A stretch of 64,000 bases of DNA from Sipunculus nudus (GCA_026874595.1 CM049314.1:65508800-65572799), one strand, 5' to 3'. Shown: positions 34,383-48,244, counted from the stretch's first letter. The notes: a model not told the origin generated them from the letters alone. Translations and numbers: made by a program.

Positions 34383-37300
34383 GATTACATAGGGCATGGG
34401 GTGTGTAATTTATGGAAAGAAGGCAGTTAAAATGATCACCTTTTCACACACGATCCCTTTGATGCAACTTACAAGCAGAAGGGTGAGTAATAACCACCAT
34501 GGTATCATCTGAAATTAACATTCATTTCTGAAACCACAATTATACTCAGGCAACCAGCAAGACCAGTATGACGTCATGTTTTATGTCACAGGATGAACAT
34601 CACAAAATGTTTCTTATTACGGATGAAACACACCAACTGACAATGCAATATAGAGATAAGATAATAACCTACTCTGAAATGCATTCCAGCACTTCAAATT
34701 TGATAGAGCTTTGATATAATAGAAGCCGAAACGTCGTATGACCGGTACTAGGCATTTGTATGTAGAAATCAATGTGGCCAGCAAGTGCTAAGTTAACATG
34801 AATTAGCTTTACTTTAGAATACGAATGTTTAAACGGCATTAAGAGTCTTTCATAACACAATCAACATGAAGTCATACATTGCCAAAATGATGTTTTGTAT
34901 ATGGACCACATCACGTATAAAAAAAGTTGTTTACCTTTATGAATTAAGACAGAATCTCTCAGACCCGCAACTTTATCTCAATGTAATATCGTCGAAAACA
35001 GGATGTCAGATTCTTTAATTATTCTAATGATTCAAATGCTTAATTGTATAACTTTATTTGCACTTTTGTATTTCTTGTTATTCGATAACGAAATCAGCAT
35101 GAATAAATGTGTACTCTGTAAACACAGAATAATGGTCAGTCATGAGCTTTCAGTATGCTGTGGTTAAACCTCTAGAACGCATGCTGTTGCGTAACCCATG
35201 TCAAATATTTGTAAACATCGTTAAGGCGAAACATATATAATAACTAGTTATCACATATCACATATGGAAACCTACCATGTACACTGTGGAAACACGTTTA
35301 TATTACGCTTCCGATTAACTCTTCATGATAACCAATATTAAGGGTTTTAAGTGTTAAATATTTAGTGCAAATATCTTTCTCCGTTGTCCTTCCGTTCAAA
35401 CGTGTACCAGCAGAGCACAAATCGTAACCGTTGTACATTTATACTTATAAATTTTAATCCATGAAGATCCTTGAAAAGTCTCCCGGGAAACCTTAAGATT
35501 AGGTTATGGAGCTTGTTTGCGCATTGGATCTCTCTCTCTCTCTCTTCTGGCAAGTTTTGATACAACACTCCAGTAACTCAAAAAAATAATGTATATGTTG
35601 TCAAGGACCTTCCTTTCAATATTGATTAAGGATCTGTAGTATCTTCTCCAAGTGTTTGAGCTGTTATTTTGAAGCAGCCAAATAAGAGGAATTGCATTAG
35701 CATCGCAGCTGTAGATCAGCCTAGTGTTCTGAAACGTGAAATAAAAAATTATAGATCGTGAACAGTTTAATAAGTCCCTGAAGATTGGTGGCACCACAGG
35801 CATATCTCAATTTTCGCTCATTTCTTTTCGTATTTTAGATTTTAAATTACAGAAATCTTATCTGTTTCTAAGCTGTGGTTTCATCTAGTGCCCTGAACCT
35901 GCGTATATTTACTGACCGTGACCATGTTTGACAGTTCCTGAAAACTGGTGGCAACATCTCATTTATTTGTATTTTGAGCACTCCTTGCAAAATATTTTTA
36001 AAAGGCTAAAACCCTTATTTAAATAAGTTTTCCTTAGGTTGTTTAACACAGTGTTCTGAAACCTCGTTTCTTCACTGACGTTGACCTGATTTACCATTTC
36101 CTGAAGAATGATGGCGCCACCTGTAAATTTCCATATGTTTATTATAGCTGACGTTTTGCTATGCTTAACTGGACGGTTGGGTCTCTTTCACTAACCATTC
36201 CGGCAGTTTACAGCTCATAAATAAAAGAAAAATATTGCCACAAATATTGATTTTATTTCTGAAGAAATTAAATATGAATTTTGAGACTGACAGCTGACTG
36301 TGACTGTTTGAAGTCTGCAGATATATATCTAACTTGCAATAATAACATTGATATAGAATAAATATGAAGGATATTTCCCACTCAGAATTCAAAATAAAAT
36401 CATGTTATTCTTTATATAAATGAGAGTTGTGAATGTTTGACGAAAATGTCATGTTAGACAGCTGAGCATCATGGGCTACGGATCACTTATGTAAATATTG
36501 GCTCAGGCCAAGTGTTATTACATTGGATGAAAAAAAAAATCTTGGTCCTTGTATACAACTTAGGCACGAAATCATTGGTGACAAACACATTCCTTTATAT
36601 AATTTTCCTCACATCAGTTTATGAGAATACTATGGTGATATGGTATAGATAATAAACTAATTATAAAAATAAATTTGTTAGAAACAAGTATGTTATTTAG
36701 GATAATTGTTTACCGAGAATAACACATCCAAGATTACACAAGAGCAATATTATTTAGAGTTATTTAATATTTTATGCAAATATTTCATAACTATACTTTA
36801 CACCTTAAGAAAGGTTCTTAGACTGGCGATTTACCTAACATAGAATTCTTGGAAATAATTCAGTTAAAGCCACAAAGTGTGAACATATAACCTATGTATT
36901 TTCCTTGTTAATATGACCATGCATCATGGGAAGCATCGTGGTCCCCCATAAAGAAAAGTATTGATCCATGTAAATATATCTACAATATCTTGCCGATCCT
37001 AACATATCACTATTATGGACCACCAGATATCTCTTCAGCCGGCTGAAGGTCATTATGTGCCCTACGTCAGCCGTCAAAAGCGCCTAAATGAAACCCGCAA
37101 GACGTGCAACATCGAATGTGTAATAATTAATAATAACATATTATTTACATATTTATCTGACGTTTATACTAGTTTTTATTTTTGGGAAACCAAATCGGCA
37201 TGTGTGACCGTGGGATCAATACAGATGCCCTTAGGGCAATTTAAAAAATCAAATTAAATCGTCATCCCATCGTTGAATATATATTTTTAGATTCTCCAAA

Positions 37301-38162
37301 ATAAACGAGAAATCCTGTTTGATAGCTTATTTTATAACAGCTTTTTAATTTATCATGTTCTGTACTCCAGGAAATTGTATCTGCGTTATTGCCTGTGATG
37401 TACCTTTGCTGATAAAAATGTATCATAATACTTAAAACGTAAAAAACGAGTTAAACAATATAGTGTTTATTCTATTCCATAACATACTTTTATGACAATA
37501 TCTTTTTGATGATGCGTTACACTGACGATACAAATGTTAGTTTACATTTCTTCTTCATGAAACTGAATGTATTTATCCTATGCATTCATGTATGCGGTTA
37601 AAAAGATTTTGATGATTCTCTCTCTCGCAAACTCTAAAACAAAGGGAGAGTCAGCGGGAATGGTTTAATCATATAACTGCCACGACCTGCAAGGGGACTG
37701 CAACGTACACACGGTACACACATCACAGACTTAGTGATAGGAAAGTCCCATAATTATCTATCTCCATAACATATATTCTTGCGCAGTATTCGAAAGAATA
37801 AAATGGGCTTAAAAATCAACATCAAGGAGTGCTGGATTTTGGAGGGGTTTCAGCAGGACAGTTGTTTGCAACAGGTCCGGTCAGCTCCTTCACTAATAAT
37901 AAAGCCCCGCTAGCTAAGGTTCCAATATACAGCTCTGCCCATTATTTTAAATGATAGCGAATCTTGAGAATTTGCTGTAAAGCGGAAGGTCAAAGGTCCA
38001 GTTCTCTAAAGATGTCACCTATATTGCTGTTGTTACGTTGAAGGCTCTTCTTCAGAAGTTCTTTAACAGAATTATGCCCAATATCTGCAAATCTTTAGCG
38101 ATTTCGAGTGTCCTCGTTTTAGAATATACTGATAACATTATCCACAGTTGTTATCTGACCAT
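34383..38162. other. Intergenic, no supported gene
   Basis: Apart from the three-copy tandem repeat at 35690-36140 and a (TC)n tract at 35527-35545, I see no supported feature. A minus-strand frame at 35730-35600 (LIYSCDANAIPLIWLL) slightly recalls an immunoglobulin-type Cys/Trp pair but has no partner exon. Confidence 0.45.
35690..36140. repeat. Three-copy tandem repeat, period about 164 bp
   Basis: The words CTGAAAC/CTGAACC begin at 35729, 35893 and 36056 (steps of 164 and 163). Each is followed about 50 bases later by a TCCTGAA(G/A)A-TGGTGGC-AC block. The copies are clearly diverged from one another. Confidence 0.6.
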
Positions 38163-41100
38163 TTACATTATGTTCACGACCGCATAAGCTACTGCTTCAT
38201 AACGTGATGGACTTCTGTAGTGCTCCTGAAATTCATTAAGGGTACCAACACCTGGCTCCACTTGTTTTTCGCTGTTGCGTCCTTTCCTGGATTCTTCGGT
38301 ACCTATCATATCCGGTAGTTCAATTGTTTCCTTCATAATCTTAAATACTTAGAGAAGGACAGCAAATATAACATCTTAAGTGGATGAATTGAAAATCGAA
38401 ATAGAGGTCGGACACTCAAATCCACGTAAAATAAAATAAGACATTATAATTAAAAAAATAAAAGGATTGAAGGATGAACGTAAATCAATCAGGGGTGAAA
38501 AGAGTTATTTGGTGAAGAATTCGTAAGTTTTGAAAGCAATATCCTACCTTGACTCGGTGTAATCTGCCTCCTCCGATATCTAAAAATATCACACAATAAT
38601 GTTATACAGATGCATATGTAAAGTTTAATTGACAAGGCGTGGTTCACCTTGATATCACGTCATCACGTGTTTCATTAAATTATGTAACAGCGGCATGCAG
38701 TTGAACCGTCGGTCAAACGAGTTGATAGGATTTAGCATGAGTAAATATGAGTTTACTTTATTACAATTGAGTGAAGAAGCAGAATTCGCATACGTTTATT
38801 GTTACAACATAAGACTAGTAGGAGAAATATTAAAGTGTCAATTATGCAGTTGAGGAACAACATTAGTGGGTGCACCAGTCCATCCACCCTGTTTTAATTA
38901 TAATCTGCTTTCACAGGTGTTCAGCAAATATTTCGCAAACAAATGCTAAGAAGTCCGATGTTAAATTTCACCAAGGACGTCCAACGTACAATATGCTTTC
39001 AATTTATTTCACTTCAATCTAATAAATCATTCACGATAATAACTTATTATAATTTGATTCTTACTCTTGGCATAAAGAAGACACAAAAAAGTCTGGTTTT
39101 TTTTAGTTTGAAATTTTTGTAGATATTGTATTTTGGCTTTGTATGCCTTAACAATGAAACTGTTTGTTCAAATAACCTGATATGGCAGACTCTGGATGAA
39201 TTGAACACATTTTAGAATATTTATATAAAAATGGACTCATACACAATCACATGAACTAGATCTTGCCAAAGCAAGCAACATAGAACCAACTGGCTTCGTT
39301 TCTACCTTTTGAAGCAGAATAGGACACAGCCACATAGGACGAGCAACACTAAAGCGGAAATTCCGGCATCTAGTGGAACAGTATTCACTGGTTTGCCTGG
39401 AATATAGAATATGCCATTGGAATAAAGATATAAATAACTTGTATTTTACTTCTTTGATATATTCCAACAGCATTTAAATTAGGCCAAAATAGAATACGGT
39501 GCTGTCTGTTCACATTGTGGTAGAGAATTGCACTAAATAGAATGCATACCTGTGCCCATTAAAAAAAATCCTAGCAACTGGATCCGCAACCTTAGCTGGA
39601 TCTTCACCAAGAATTTCTACTTATCCTTGTCACACATATGCTCGTTTCATGTTATCAGATGGCATTCCAGGGCGTAATTAATTTAGGCAAATCATTCCTT
39701 ATCGTTTTATTATTAAAATTTTAACTTAATGCTTATTTTTACTAGCGCTGTGGTTCAGGAACGGGTTCCGGACACAGATAAGAATGAGACAAAATTTACT
39801 CTCCATTGTCAATTATCAAAGTCAACTCAAACAAGTTGGTTAAGTTACTCTAGTAGTCCCTAAATTGATTATCTTCCAAGCCGAGTGCTTCAAACCTTTT
39901 AAACTTTTGAAAGAAAAATATTAAAATAAAAGCTTAGAAAGTAGAAAACCCAAATAATTTATGAGTGTAGCGTTATGTTTGCGACATTCACTGACGTAGT
40001 CTTGCTGATTGTTGTGTACATTTCTGTCCAGTCCAATCCTGTTTACAAACGCAGCTCCCGTTTACTCTGTCACAAGGGCTGTTGCACCCAACAGAACAGC
40101 TCCCTAAACATAGGCGGCCATATTTACCAACTGGGCAATCTATAATAAAGAAAAAAAGGGTTTAAACAAAATATTCCATGAACACTGAAGATATTGGCAA
40201 TCATAGAAATATGAATTTGAACTCGAATAGATATTATGAAACATGTATCAATCTTTAAAATAAGTTAGGAGGCACGAAAATTGAGTCTTTAAAAATATTA
40301 TAGTAATTCATCACCGGGTGCACCATAATGCACACTTTTATGCGACTCACAACAAGAATATATGTAATTGTAATAGAACAATCAGGATAGGAAACGTTTG
40401 CTAATCATCATCAAATACATTGACAAATTCAGAGATAAATGATTTATGCCTACCTTTATAGCACTCCGGACCAATTTTACCGAATAAACACCCTTTTGTA
40501 CATTTTCCTGTATAGACATCACAAGCGGCATCTATGCAGCTTTTAGAACACCTTTCGCGACAATTATACCCGTATGTGCCGCTTTTACATGCTGTGAATA
40601 ACCAAATTCAGCATTCCTGGCAAAAGCTTTTATTTGAAATCCATCTAGATGCTATGACTTATAAATTAAATCTCAAATAAAAACTAGTGCTGGTTTGATG
40701 ATTCCGTACATGTGTGAATATTAAAAAAAATACATTTATAAAAAGTGCTCAATTTTAGAGTCGATCAAGATCAAGCCACATTTTCATGGGTTATGTTAAA
40801 TTATTTAACAATTTAAAATATTTGTCTTTTTTCTGCTATGTTGAAACAGATTTTCTATTACGAATTCGAAACAGCTTTGACTTATCCAAATTAAAGTCTT
40901 TTTCGCCGGGGTTGTTGCTTAAAGTGGAACATTCGATATTTTGTGTGACGAATAAATATACTATTTGCTTATAACTTATCCACTAATTGATGTTCTATTA
41001 AAATTAACTTAAAACTGAAAAAAATCGGATATGCTAGTTGTCAGATATTTTACGCATGGTTGACTGTAGGCATTTTTACCAAAAAACAGAATCTGAGTCA

Positions 41101-42158
41101 TCATCTAATTCTTAATTACTTTTGAGACAATTGATATATTGAAGGTTTTAACTAGTTCGATATACATGTTCGATAAAAAATGCATTTATATTCTGAGTAC
41201 AGGTAAGAAAACGTTATATATGAAGCACTAATATCGTGGTCCTGCCAATATTAATAATTTGATCAGATGTTTAAAGCGTTTACACTGATGGGTGACTCTA
41301 ATTGCAGAAACTCGTCTTATTTTTTACAACCTACCAAGCAAGTATTATATATTACTTACGTAAAACACAAATCGGCGGACGAAACCCAAGTTTACAGATA
41401 CAAACGCCATTCGCCTTTCCACAGGTTTGAGTTTCACAGTTTCTTGAACATTTTCTCTGACATTTTAACCCATAATGACCAGCCTTACATGATTTACATA
41501 TACCTGTGGTTTTATCACATGTGTTTTCGCATAACTGCGGGCATGCTTGATGACAGGTCGTCGTGTTGCTTTCTTCACACACTAAAAAAAAACATCAACT
41601 ATGCTTTGACACTCAATGAAATATATTTGCTCTCAACTCTTTCCATTGATAATCTTTGTTTCAAATCAGCAATACATGGCTCCATTTGGTCGAAGTATTT
41701 TCCACCTTTTGCCAACACCCATGCATTGAGGTACTGCAGAGCCTACCTTTGAAAGCCATGTGTGTAAATGAAATGAAGACGAATGTTATGTAACCATGAA
41801 GTAAGAACGATATTAAGCAACTGGAGATTTGTCTTTTTTTTTACTACGATAGGTATGAAAAGCTATGGCGAAATGAAAGCAATATGAACGTTATCAATTT
41901 CATAAACAAGAGCTGTTGTACGATGATTTAATTAGTAATTAAAATAATAAAGAGTGAAATATTAGGAAACTCCTGTATGATTCCTAGAGCTCCTTGACAC
42001 ATGATTGGTTATCAATGATCTAGTTTCCAAATTCTCCTACTTACTGGTTTCATGAATTTTGTTGGCAGTATTAAATTTAAAAGCTCACCCGGTGTATTTG
42101 CGGCCTTTGCGATTGAACATACAAATAACAGTCCAAGTAAAGTCTGGCCAGAAGTCAT
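38163..42158 (-). CDS. Small multi-EGF type I membrane receptor (MEGF/scavenger-receptor-F-like)
   Basis: Seven exons on the minus strand: 42158-42089, 41581-41360, 40591-40454, 40139-39996, 39396-39306, 38579-38548 and 38347-38163, about 293 residues. Exon 1 is a signal peptide (MTSGQTLLGLLFVCSIAKA). Exons 2-4 carry EGF-like modules rich in C-x-x-G-x-YG-x-x-C patterns (for example CKAGHYGLKCQRKC); these exons join in phase 1, the usual symmetric EGF-module phase. Exon 5 has one hydrophobic helix (about residues 202-220, SALVLLVLCGCVLFC) followed by basic RYRRRQ, so the protein is type I. The roughly 70-residue cytoplasmic tail ends YEAVAYAVVNIM. By family such proteins bind ligands or particles at the cell surface; ligand and signalling are unknown. 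The exon 4 donor is uncertain: GTCAGT after 39996, or GTACAC after 40020, both keep phase. Exon 7 starts at a CTAAG acceptor; using TTTAAG six to eight bases later would end the frame early. Confidence 0.7.
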
Positions 42159-44196
42159 CTGAAGAATAAATAATAACAGAAACAAAAGTACACAGTCTAC
42201 CAGCCTCTCAGTCTTATGTCTTATATCACATGGCATAAAAAAATAATACATTACAATACAATACAAAAGGATGAGGGGTCACAGATTTGAAAGATTTCGG
42301 ATAGGCCCTGCATGATGAAAACAAATCGGCGTAATCCAGTTGCCAGGGTTGCTACTTCAGTTGCTGCTCTGGTAAAGTAGAAACGCTAACTTTGTAACCC
42401 GTATCACAAGATAAGATAGGAAGCCTTTTGAAGACCAGTATTCTGGTCCATACACTGATATTTACCTTCGTGAAGTTCAGCAAAGTAGCACCAAGCCAAA
42501 CCTGGTTTAAACTATGATATTGGTCAAAACAATATGTTTGATACAAGTTTTATGCTACATTAAATGTGTTCATACAAAAAAGCGTTTACTGAGAACTTTA
42601 TCAAAATAATTATATAATAACCGTTGGCTAATTAACTTTGTTTTCATATAACTTTACGACAGTTCGGACGGGAGATTGCGGTATGCTGTGGTTTCACACA
42701 TGTATCCTGCGATATCATCACAAACAATATTTATAGATATGATGGTCTTCTATTGAATAACCACTTACCATGTATACTCATGTATAATTGTTCCATTTAA
42801 TTATTTTTTTGGTAATTTACACTCCCCCCCCCCCAGGTTTACAGCATAAAGGCGTGTTGTGTGAATGAATGTGGACAGGAGGTTTATCCTTGACATTCAT
42901 AGATAGACCGTATGTGAGGAGAATGTGACATATGGTCAATCAGGACAGTACCCTACCAATAATCAGGTGGAAACAGGGCGGCGTCACACAAGCATCCCAT
43001 AAAGATATCATCAATGCTTACTTTGAGAAATATTAGAACTTAAACACAATATTTAGCCGCTACAAAAGCTTTAAAAAGGTTCTGAAAGGGGTCCAGGCGG
43101 CACAAATTGGTCTGAAACCAATATAAATATATATATATATTTATATTTAACACACATAGATAACACATATAAGAGAAAACCAAGCACGTTAAAAGAGGAT
43201 AAAGAGATGGACCAAAAAGCGTGCAGATGAATTAGAGAAAAAGATTCTGAAAAAAAAAATGAACCATGGTTCTTGACGTCAGCTTGAGAGTAACTTTGAT
43301 ATTATTGTGAACTTACATTGTAAACATTTTTTTCAGAATAATTTTTTTTTAAATAAGAGCATTGACTAGGATATATACATGCTTGAAGAACATTATTTAT
43401 ATGTATTGGCAAGTAAATCCATTAATATTATTTAGTAACGTATTACCAATTTTCTTTTTCATATAATTCAGCGCAAAATTAAAGTAAGGCCAATTGTTAC
43501 AACTGTTTAATAAAAAGCTGTGAACGCCTAGCAAATCTTAATTTGACGAATATCTAGTAGTCTGGAAATAAGATATTCGTGACAATAGTGTGATTTGAAG
43601 TATTCGTAGTGAGACCAAAAATGCTTTCATAAATGACAATGCTAACAAAGACCGATAGTTATAGCACGGTGTAAGGAAATTGTTTTGAAGGAATGGATGT
43701 GTAAGGTCGGGTAGAAAATGCCAGCAGTGGTGATATCGTGGTCTTTTTGCCAGCCTAAAAAAAATTGCTAAAAAATCTCAAGCCTCATTGTGGTCAAAAC
43801 GTCATCCACATGCTTGTCGCAATGGTGCCTGCGAGTGTAGAATGACATCATGGCTGTCATTTGCCAAATAGGCCTAAGCCAGGGAAGCCTTCAACTGACA
43901 ACAATTTCATATATATAGGTTCCATTGTCGCTAATATTGACAATCATAGAACTCTGAATGTTACCTCTAAGAGATGTCAGCTTACACAACACTACATCGT
44001 GAACCATTTATCAAATTCTAAAGTTAGTTGCGAAGTAAATGCTAATACAATGGAACATCAGGGGATGCACCTGCACACATGCTAAACTGTTACATTGATC
44101 ATGAATTATATGTCAGTAAATTAATCAGAACGACAAGCATATGATAGGTTTGTTTATCTGAGGCAGGGTACATAAAAAGATACGGTGATTGTGTAC
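42159..44196. other. Intergenic between intact receptor and its pseudogene copy
   Basis: No exon is recognised. It includes a C10 run at about 42824-42833 and a short AT tract at about 43124-43140. The promoter of the receptor gene should lie just above 42158, but no clear core element could be placed. Confidence 0.45.
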
Positions 44197-46526
44197 CTTT
44201 ACCGCACTGCGGACCACTTTTACCGAGGATACACCCTTTGTACCAGTATATTGTCACAAGCTCCATGTAGGAAGCTGTCAGGACACGTTTTCCGACATTT
44301 ATCGCCGTAGGTACCGCTTTTACATCCTGTGAATAAACCACAGTAAGCATTTGGTAAATCCTTATCATTAACATTCAGCACAAATGCCATAACAAAATAG
44401 CTCGAGGCCTATAACGAATTTGTACCAACTTTGACGGAATTAAAATATGTCATTCTAGCCGGGGAATCTACTTTAATATGCTTATTATAATTTTTTCTTT
44501 TTCAAATTAATTCTTTTCTTATATATTTGATAGTTTGTTTGACGAAATAAATTTGCCTTCGCTGAATTGTTTCAACAAATGAATTCTCGACGGTACTTTT
44601 AAACATTTACCCATGAATCATTAAAAAAAGGATAAAATCTAATTCTAGATATTTTCTATATGTATTTCTATTTTTCGTCTTTTTGTAGTTGTGTCTATTT
44701 GGTTTTGCTGAGCCCAGTTTCTTTTTCACATATGTCTTTTGAGTGTGTGTACGAGTATTTTGAAATTTATCGTTGCATATGCCAGTTCTAGTAATTGAAA
44801 TGGCGATATGCATCGTCAGTTTTATACCCCTGCGAGTGTATTTAATATCTGAGAATCACCTCGATTCTCTAATTTTTAAAACTAGTAGTGTTTATTACTC
44901 ACGTTAACCACAACACGGGCGACGAAACCCAGGTTTACAATTGCAGAAGCCATTAACCATTCCACAGGTTTGAGTTTCATAGTCATGTAAACATTTCCTC
45001 TGACATTTTAAATGCATAATATCTAGCCTTACTTGATTTACATTAACTCATTGTTTTATGACACTGTTCTTCGCAAAATGGTAGGCATGTTTGTTGGATG
45101 TTCGGCGATTTGCTGTCTTTACACACTGAAAAATAAAACCAGTTGATCAACTACACAGCAGTCTGTTAAACACGGATTCCATGGATCCCTGACTCTTGAC
45201 CCGTGACATAAATAGAACAAAGTCCCTAAGCTTTGTAAAGGACCGATCCGATGAAAATTCTAAAAATACAAAAATATTTAGGTTGCTTGAGTTTGAGGAC
45301 TGTTCCATTTTGGCTTACCCCAGTAACTACCGCTCAGAGCGAAAAGTATAAGCAATCATGTCACAATGTAAAAATGTTTATTTGTTGTTTTAAGTGAAAA
45401 TATGATATAATACTAAGAGAGATCAGTTTGACCAAGTGTGTCACCGGTCATTGCGGACCTGAAACACCTGAGATCAGAGCTCTGCCACAAAACACAAACC
45501 TGTTTCGTGTTCCATTCATTTTTCTCTAGATAAGAACAACCATACGATTTAAAGTTGGCAATAACATACTAAGGTAATTACCCAGAGGAATTGTTGATTA
45601 CTTTCCCTTTAGGAAACGTGAGCTGAGGTTCAAGACTTATTATAAACTAAATTTACTTATCATACTTTTTGTAAACGATATGAAGAAAAAAAAATGTAAA
45701 AATACAGATACAAAAACACAGTTACTAAGTCTCACGGGTTTTATGCCAGAACTGGATATTAAAAAAATAAGCAAAACAAGAGCTCGTAGGGGACCATGGG
45801 ATCCGTGCGTAAGGATCGGTCATTTTTAAGTGCAAAATTATGTTACAAAACGTAATTAATTTTATAGTTTGAACCAAACATATCATAAAATACGTCTAAA
45901 TATGCTATTCTACTTAAATATCTCGACAATTAGCATGAGAGTTTTAAATAATTATAAATTTACCTTGGGGTCCGGGATCCAGGTCCCGCATGGTCCGGGT
46001 TTTACCCACTGCCCAACTACACTCTCTCTATGCAATATATTTTCCTTAAATTTGCCACTAATAGCCACTGTTTCAGACTAGCAATATATGGCTATCATTG
46101 GTAAGAATACTTTTTATTACCTGCCTTTATCCTTTGATATGATATGCTGCACAGCCTTCCTTTGAAATGAATGCGTGGGAATTGGAATGAGTTTATAAGG
46201 AATGCAGTTGACCATTGTGTAAGGAGTGATTCGTCTTTCTTCTGTTGTGCAGTGAATTAAAAACTATTGCCAAACCGAAGAAATACGAACAATATTATAG
46301 ATAAGTTGTGTTGTGCAATTCTTTTGTAAGAGAAAAAGTGATCAAATATAGTTCCTGTTTCAACTTATGGTCTGCAAAATCTGACATTTGAATGATTATT
46401 CATGAAACGTTTTTCAAAATCTAAACCTATTGGTTTTATGCTATTTTAATGCTGACCCGTTTGATTGTCGGCCTCTCCGAATGAACCTATAAGTAGTAAG
46501 TTGAGAAAAGTCTGATCAGTGGTCAT
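44197..46526 (-). pseudogene. Pseudogene copy of the multi-EGF receptor (first three exons)
   Basis: Three minus-strand exons match the intact gene. Signal exon 46526-46457 is 70 bp like the original (MTTDQTFLNLLLIGSFGEA), but its donor is GTCAGC instead of GTGAGC. EGF exon 45125-44903 is 223 bp against 222, with in-frame stops (ACA ATG AGT TAA) and several cysteines lost. EGF exon 44326-44197 is 130 bp against 138; the eight missing bases shift the frame. Later exons (third EGF, membrane, tail) were not found. The order and splice positions show a duplication of the whole 5' part, not a processed copy. Confidence 0.7.
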
Positions 46527-46980
46527 TTGAAAGATTAATAACAAACTAAACAACGTACACAGTTTATCGCCCTCCCCGCGGACAGTTTGACGACATATAA
46601 CACAAAAATCCCTTGATACATGATATAAGGGTGAGGGGCAAGAGACATGATGGATGAGGCTTTATGCAGTTGCTCACAGACGTGTGCACTTATATGCCCA
46701 GTTAGTGTCAGGGGAGGGAAACTCATTGTGGCGGTAAAACTCGCTTCGTCTGATACCAGGTTTAAAGTCATTATGATCAACTACCGTATCTTAGGTTTAT
46801 CCCGGAATAATTGGGTAAAAAGGATTAATAAGAGGCAATTGGACTGCCCCTCACTATCCTTCTGTTCGAGTGTTTGGCCCAACATTTATGATACATATAA
46901 TAACTGATGAAATGACTCCCGTCAGCCTTAACCTCTCGCTCAGGCTCTCCCTCTGTCACTCTTGAATAATTTGTTTCACT

Positions 46981-46983
<3 letters not shown>

Positions 46984-47036
<53 letters not shown>
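46984..47036. repeat. (AT)n-(GT)n microsatellite
   Basis: About 37 bp of AT are followed by about eight GT units. Confidence 0.97.
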
Positions 47037-47098
47037 ATTTTATGCATTCTTTATTAAATTAAGCAATGAACATTTCATTATAACTAGTGTGTATTGCA

Positions 47099-48244
47099 GA
47101 TTCTGACGGAGGCTCTCAGTCAGACGGTTCCGATTCTCGCGGAGATGACCGGACCAGTGCGAATGATCCAGATGATGATGGAGATTGGCCGAAGAAACAC
47201 CCCCTAGTGTTCCATACACAGCAAATACGGGGATAAAGCCTCCAGTAACAGAACCCGCACGTCCATATGCGATCTTCCCACACTTGGTCGATGATAGAGT
47301 GGTTTATACTATAATGCCGGAAACAAACAGGTCCGTCCGAAAATACCTTGAAAAAAGTGATCTGTCGAAACGGTCAAGCTCGCACAACTGGAAACAAGCC
47401 AAAAATGCTGCAGTTTCTGGGCCTACTGTGTAGACATGTGGTGAAACCATCTAATGCCGTGTAATGTGAAAATAACCCGCTCATACAAACACCTGTGTTA
47501 TCAAAATGATGCAGCAGAATCAGTACCAATTGCTCCGTAAGTTTTGTCAAATTTTGATTAAGAAATACACAGGACTGGGATAAATAAGCAAAGATTCGGG
47601 GGATACCAGATATTCTGCTTGAGAACTTTCAGAGTTCTTCCATCATGAGATATTAGCACATATAAAGCCATGATTTTTTTGGAGAGCCCGATTGAATTTT
47701 AGACAGTACATACTAGACAAGAGACCTGAATATGGAATTCAATTGTATGAAATGTGCAAAGATAGCGGAAATCTAGGCATGCTAAAGTTTACTTTGGGAA
47801 CGGAGATTCGACAGCGGGGATGGGGCACGCCGAAAGTGAAGTATTGAAGTTGATGGAGAAATTGTTTAGGCTTGGATACAGATTATTTTTGGACAGTTAG
47901 TATACGACTTTAGACGGTTGGCAAAGCGATTGTTAGAATTACGCACCCTGTATTGCGGGACAGTGCGCAAACATCGGAAGGGAATACAAAGATACAAAGA
48001 AAGCAAAATCGAAAAGAAGAAAACAAATTTTAGACGTATTTCTAGTGTTTTGGCTCCTAAGTGGAAAGACGAAAGAGACATGATATTGTTGTTTACCATG
48101 CATGGGAGTCGGGCAGGTAAGATAGGGAAACGGAACAAGAAAGGAGAGGTCATTACGAAACCTAAATGTGTTTTAGAGAACAAGAAGTGGATGTGTGGGA
48201 TGGAACGGAACGACCAAATTAGAACTACTTTATTTGAGTACTGA
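47099..48244 (+). mobile_element. piggyBac-like transposase relic
   Basis: Three frames read in order match the piggyBac (DDE_Tnp_1_7) transposase. An acidic N-terminal stretch (DSDGGSQSDGSD...DDDGDW, 47099-47180) leads in another frame to VPYTANTGIKPP and IMPETNRSVRKYL (47185-47433). Next comes FRQYILDKRPEYGIQLYEMC (about 47697-47757), equivalent to the F-x-RY-x-x-x-KP-x-KYGIK-x-W block. Last, 47918-48244 has TLYCGTVRKHRKGI, VLAPKWKDERDM and WMCGMERNDQ. The latter corresponds to the MGGVD-x-x-DQ motif, where the catalytic Asp of the family is replaced by Glu. Stops and frameshifts separate the blocks, and the middle of the catalytic domain is missing. No terminal inverted repeats were identified. 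Confidence 0.75.

Noticed and set aside
35504-35803. Immunoglobulin-like exon (LIYSCDANAIPLIWLL)
   Set aside because: Only one Cys-Trp pair, no partner exon, and it overlaps the three-copy tandem repeat whose other copies do not keep the frame.
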